Under the pieces are notes generated by a model that saw only the letters and a list, made by a program, of their open reading frames with translations, was not told the DNA's origin and made no database searches. From positions 1-5,600 of the forward strand of contig CALXDE010000228.1 of NCBI GenBank assembly GCA_944386965.1: 5,600 nt of DNA, written 5' to 3'. This DNA is from an uncultured Oscillospiraceae bacterium. Its GTDB lineage: Bacteria; Bacillota_A; Clostridia; Oscillospirales; Oscillospiraceae. Made by a program: the position numbers and the translations under genes. Below, in pieces: positions 4,443-5,600 of the stretch (positions are counted from its first letter, which is position 1; each line of letters begins with the position of its first letter).

Positions 4443-4976
4443 TCAGTCCTCCGCCTCCAGGGTGAACGCCCAGGCGCAGGCGCAGCTCTCGTCGGTGACC
4501 TCCGGATAGCAGGACAGGCACCGGCAGGTGATGCGCTCGTCGATGGCCCTGGCAAACCCGGCGTACTCGATCACGCCCACACGCTTGCAGGGGTGGAGGG
4601 GCATGTTTTTGCGCCTCCGGGCGCTCTGGACCCGGCAGGTTTCCACCCGGTAGATCAGGGTATTGCCCCGGATCTCAATGGAATCCTGGTTCAAGTTTCC
4701 ATAGAACCGCAGGGAGAGGGCCCTGGCCAGCCCCTCCAGCCCCGGCCGCTGGGGGAGGCCCAGGAACGCCTTGATGCGCCGGGCCTCGATCACCGTGAAG
4801 CGCTCCCAGGCGTTGGCGTCGTGGCGCATGGCCTCCTCCATGCCGAACTTCTCCTCCACGGACTGGAACCACACCCCGTCCATGGCCAGCCAGTTCTTGG
4901 CGTAGAGGCTGAGCAGCTCGATGAGCTGCTCCCGGGTCATCCCCGCGAGCAGCGTCTGTTTGTCCATATGCTCCAT
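4443..4976 (-). CDS. DUF6125-like cysteine-rich protein
   Basis: The 177-residue protein resembles the DUF6125 family found in clostridia and archaea; no function is established for it. Residues 14-48 (TREQLIELLSLYAKNWLAMDG and on through VWFQSVEEKFG) form the conserved helical start, followed by the AWERFTVIEARRIKAFLGLP helix (56-75). The C-terminal half carries seven cysteines, at 114, 130, 151, 153, 156, 165 and 167, in contexts such as HPCKRVGVIEY and CRCLSCYPEV. That suggests a metal or iron-sulfur site or a thiol-binding fold; a distant relation to amino-thiazoline carboxylate (ATC) hydrolase-like proteins is possible but unproven. The start at 4976 follows AAAGGAG at 10 nt; an ATG at 4967 in the same frame is an alternative differing by three residues. 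No signal peptide or membrane helix is seen. I find no clear promoter upstream. Confidence 0.78.
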   Translation of the reverse strand: MEHMDKQTLLAGMTREQLIELLSLYAKNWLAMDGVWFQSVEEKFGMEEAMRHDANAWERFTVIEARRIKAFLGLPQRPGLEGLARALSLRFYGNLNQDSIEIRGNTLIYRVETCRVQSARRRKNMPLHPCKRVGVIEYAGFARAIDERITCRCLSCYPEVTDESCACAWAFTLEAED

Positions 4977-5006
4977 GGTATTTGTGCTCCTTTCTTCCGC
5001 CGGATG

Positions 5007-5097
5007 CTTTTGCCGCCAGGCGCGGCGGGGAATTGGAGGGCACCGCCCTCCGGGGCGGGAGGTTTCACCTCCCGGCGACCTACTTTTGCCGCCAGGC
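5007..5097. repeat. 15-bp direct repeat flanking two hairpins
   Basis: CTTTTGCCGCCAGGC occurs at 5007-5021 and again, identically and in the same orientation, at 5083-5097, a period of 76 bp. Between the copies lie two inverted repeats: GGAGGGC-ACC-GCCCTCC (5035-5051) and CGGGAGGT-TTC-ACCTCCCG (5056-5074). Repeated ends around palindromes suggest a partial duplication or a small non-autonomous element. Confidence 0.65.
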
Positions 5098-5138
5098 AAA
5101 TGTAGGCAAAAGCTGGCTTAGGGGCTGCGGCCCCTAAG
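5083..5138. repeat. Two further inverted repeats upstream of the DUF6125-like gene
   Basis: CTTTTGCC (5083-5090) pairs with GGCAAAAG (5105-5112), so the second copy of the direct repeat is itself one arm of a hairpin. CTTAGGGGC (5117-5125) pairs with GCCCCTAAG (5130-5138), 9 bp around a 4-nt loop. No T-tract follows either hairpin. Confidence 0.6.
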
Positions 5139-5173
5139 TACCCCTTGTCTAAGACGAATGCTCGCGAAGCGTC

Positions 5174-5255
5174 CTCTTTCACCCGCCGATTCGGCAGAGC
5201 GAGTAGCCGCCGGCCCTGGCGCACATCCGGCTGCGCCTGCCGGCCTGTGAAAGGG
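5174..5255. repeat. Inverted-repeat unit able to form a three-way junction
   Basis: The outer stem pairs 5174-5182 with 5247-5255 (9 bp including one G-T; core CTTTCAC/GTGAAAG). Inside it are a short GCCG-ATT-CGGC hairpin (5185-5195) and a longer arm in which GCCGGC and GGCGCA (5208-5223) pair with TGCGCC and GCCGGC (5232-5243) across a small asymmetric loop. The enclosed layout is unlike a simple terminator. Whether it is transcribed is unknown. Confidence 0.45.
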
Positions 5256-5353
5256 AGGCCCCAAAGACAGGAGAGCGGCTGCGCCTCTTTTCCCCCTGCT
5301 GTTTATGGTGCGGCGGAACAGAGGGCACCGGGCCCGGCAGTCTCTGCCGGAAA

Positions 5354-5390
5354 GGAAGCCCCCGCGCGCTCTGAGCGCGCGGGGGCTTTT
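5354..5390. terminator. Strong terminator downstream of nifJ, usable in both directions
   Basis: AGCCCCCGCGCGCT (5357-5370) pairs perfectly with AGCGCGCGGGGGCT (5374-5387) around a CTG loop, a 14-bp GC-rich stem. On the minus strand it lies 27 nt past the nifJ stop and continues TTCCTTTCC. On the plus strand it ends in TTTT. nifJ is the only adjoining gene that clearly needs it. Confidence 0.82.
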
Positions 5391-5414
5391 CCCACGTGGC
5401 GTGGAATACCCTTT

Positions 5415-5600
5415 TTACTTGTAGAGCTCGATGAGCTTCGTCAGGTGCTCGTAGCGCTCCTTGGCGGCCTCCTCGTTGCGCTGGAAGAGGACGGTGGCGC
5501 GCTCCGGGAACTCCCGGGTCAGACGGGAGTAGCGGGCCTCGTTCATCAGGAACTCCTGATAGCCGCCGGCAGGGGCCTTGGAGTCCAGGGTGAAGGGGTT
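5415..5600 (-). CDS. nifJ: Pyruvate:ferredoxin (flavodoxin) oxidoreductase, C-terminal 61 residues; gene enters from the right edge
   Basis: The frame is open to the window edge and stops with TAA at 5415-5417. The 61 residues begin NPFTLDSKAP, continue YQEFLMNEARYSRLTREFPERA, and end AAKERYEHLTKLIELYK. This matches the extreme C-terminus of single-chain PFOR, where N-P-F-x-L-D-S-K-x-P, an F-L/I-x-x-E-x-R-Y-x-x-L helix and a K-E-R-Y tail are typical. PFOR is a cytoplasmic, thiamine-diphosphate, multi-[4Fe-4S] enzyme that oxidises pyruvate to acetyl-CoA and CO2 while reducing ferredoxin, central to clostridial fermentation. The whole protein is about 1170-1180 residues, so only some 5% is visible, and no cofactor motif falls within this part. 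A strong hairpin terminator follows. Because the fragment is short, a closely related 2-oxoacid oxidoreductase is not fully excluded. Confidence 0.88.
   Translation of the reverse strand, partial: NPFTLDSKAPAGGYQEFLMNEARYSRLTREFPERATVLFQRNEEAAKERYEHLTKLIELYK

Larger units (their letters stand above)
4977..5414. other. Gene-free, hairpin-rich interval between the DUF6125-like gene and nifJ
   Basis: No supportable gene is found in about 440 bp. The short frames across it lack ribosome binding sites and change reading across obvious palindromes. It holds a 15-bp direct repeat, four consecutive small inverted repeats (5035-5138), a possible three-way-junction fold (5174-5255), a weak 6-bp hairpin followed by TTTTCCCC (5271-5291), a CCGGCAG-TCT-CTGCCGG hairpin (5334-5350) and the nifJ terminator. 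The composition is like the rest of the window. Neither strand shows a convincing TATAAT-type promoter. Confidence 0.7.

Noticed and set aside
3488..4465. Long plus-strand open frame (325 codons) across the small gene and the GNAT gene
   Set aside because: It runs through the terminator at 3836-3870 and antisense to a clear GNAT domain; composition is low-complexity.
4302..5105. Plus-strand open frame (267 codons) opposite the DUF6125-like gene
   Set aside because: It crosses the GNAT promoter and two genes' boundaries, has no ribosome binding site and no family features.
4937..5224. Minus-strand frame of 95 codons through the hairpin region
   Set aside because: It has no ribosome binding site, reads through several palindromes and overlaps the DUF6125-like start in another frame. 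It is more likely repeat-element sequence than a gene.

Overview
The window is about 65% G+C chromosomal DNA from a Gram-positive, endospore-forming anaerobe of class Clostridia. Three points support this: strong AGGAGG-type ribosome binding sites before most genes, a BofA sporulation protein, and the C-terminus of a pyruvate:ferredoxin oxidoreductase. The high G+C and the style of the genes suggest the Oscillospiraceae (Flavonifractor/Oscillibacter-like), but this is an inference from general familiarity and no search was run.

Layout, left to right. (1) The 5' part of rplM (ribosomal protein L13) runs leftward off the window edge. Its leader carries a long near-perfect hairpin, as expected of an L13 autoregulatory leader, and its sigma-A promoter lies back to back with a candidate promoter for the next gene. 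(2) A rightward ttcA-family gene encodes a tRNA 2-thiocytidine synthetase-like PP-loop enzyme. (3) A leftward two-gene operon follows, a yaaL-like DUF2508 gene and bofA, ending in a good terminator at 1239-1271 and preceded by a sigma-E-like promoter. (4) The rightward tadA (tRNA adenosine deaminase) diverges from that operon. (5) A gene-free stretch of about 300 bp contains four consecutive inverted repeats. (6) A leftward eight-helix membrane protein of unknown function has a clear extended -10 promoter. (7) A small rightward hypothetical gene ends at a GC-rich terminator shared with the convergent gene. (8) Two leftward genes follow, a GNAT acetyltransferase and a cysteine-rich DUF6125-like protein; the GNAT gene has its own promoter. 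(9) A gene-free stretch of about 440 bp is full of inverted repeats, has a 15-bp direct repeat, and could fold into a three-way junction. (10) The 3' end of a nifJ-type gene runs leftward in from the right edge, followed by a strong terminator.

The genes are mostly housekeeping (translation, tRNA modification, pyruvate oxidation) in one- or two-gene units, and they do not form one pathway. In Bacillus subtilis tadA, recR, yaaL and bofA lie in one co-directional neighbourhood. Here tadA and yaaL-bofA are still adjacent but divergent, and the genes between them (dnaX, yaaK, recR) are absent. I see no phage, CRISPR array, toxin-antitoxin pair or transposase. The least explained parts are the two hairpin-rich intergenic regions and the small gene at 3574.
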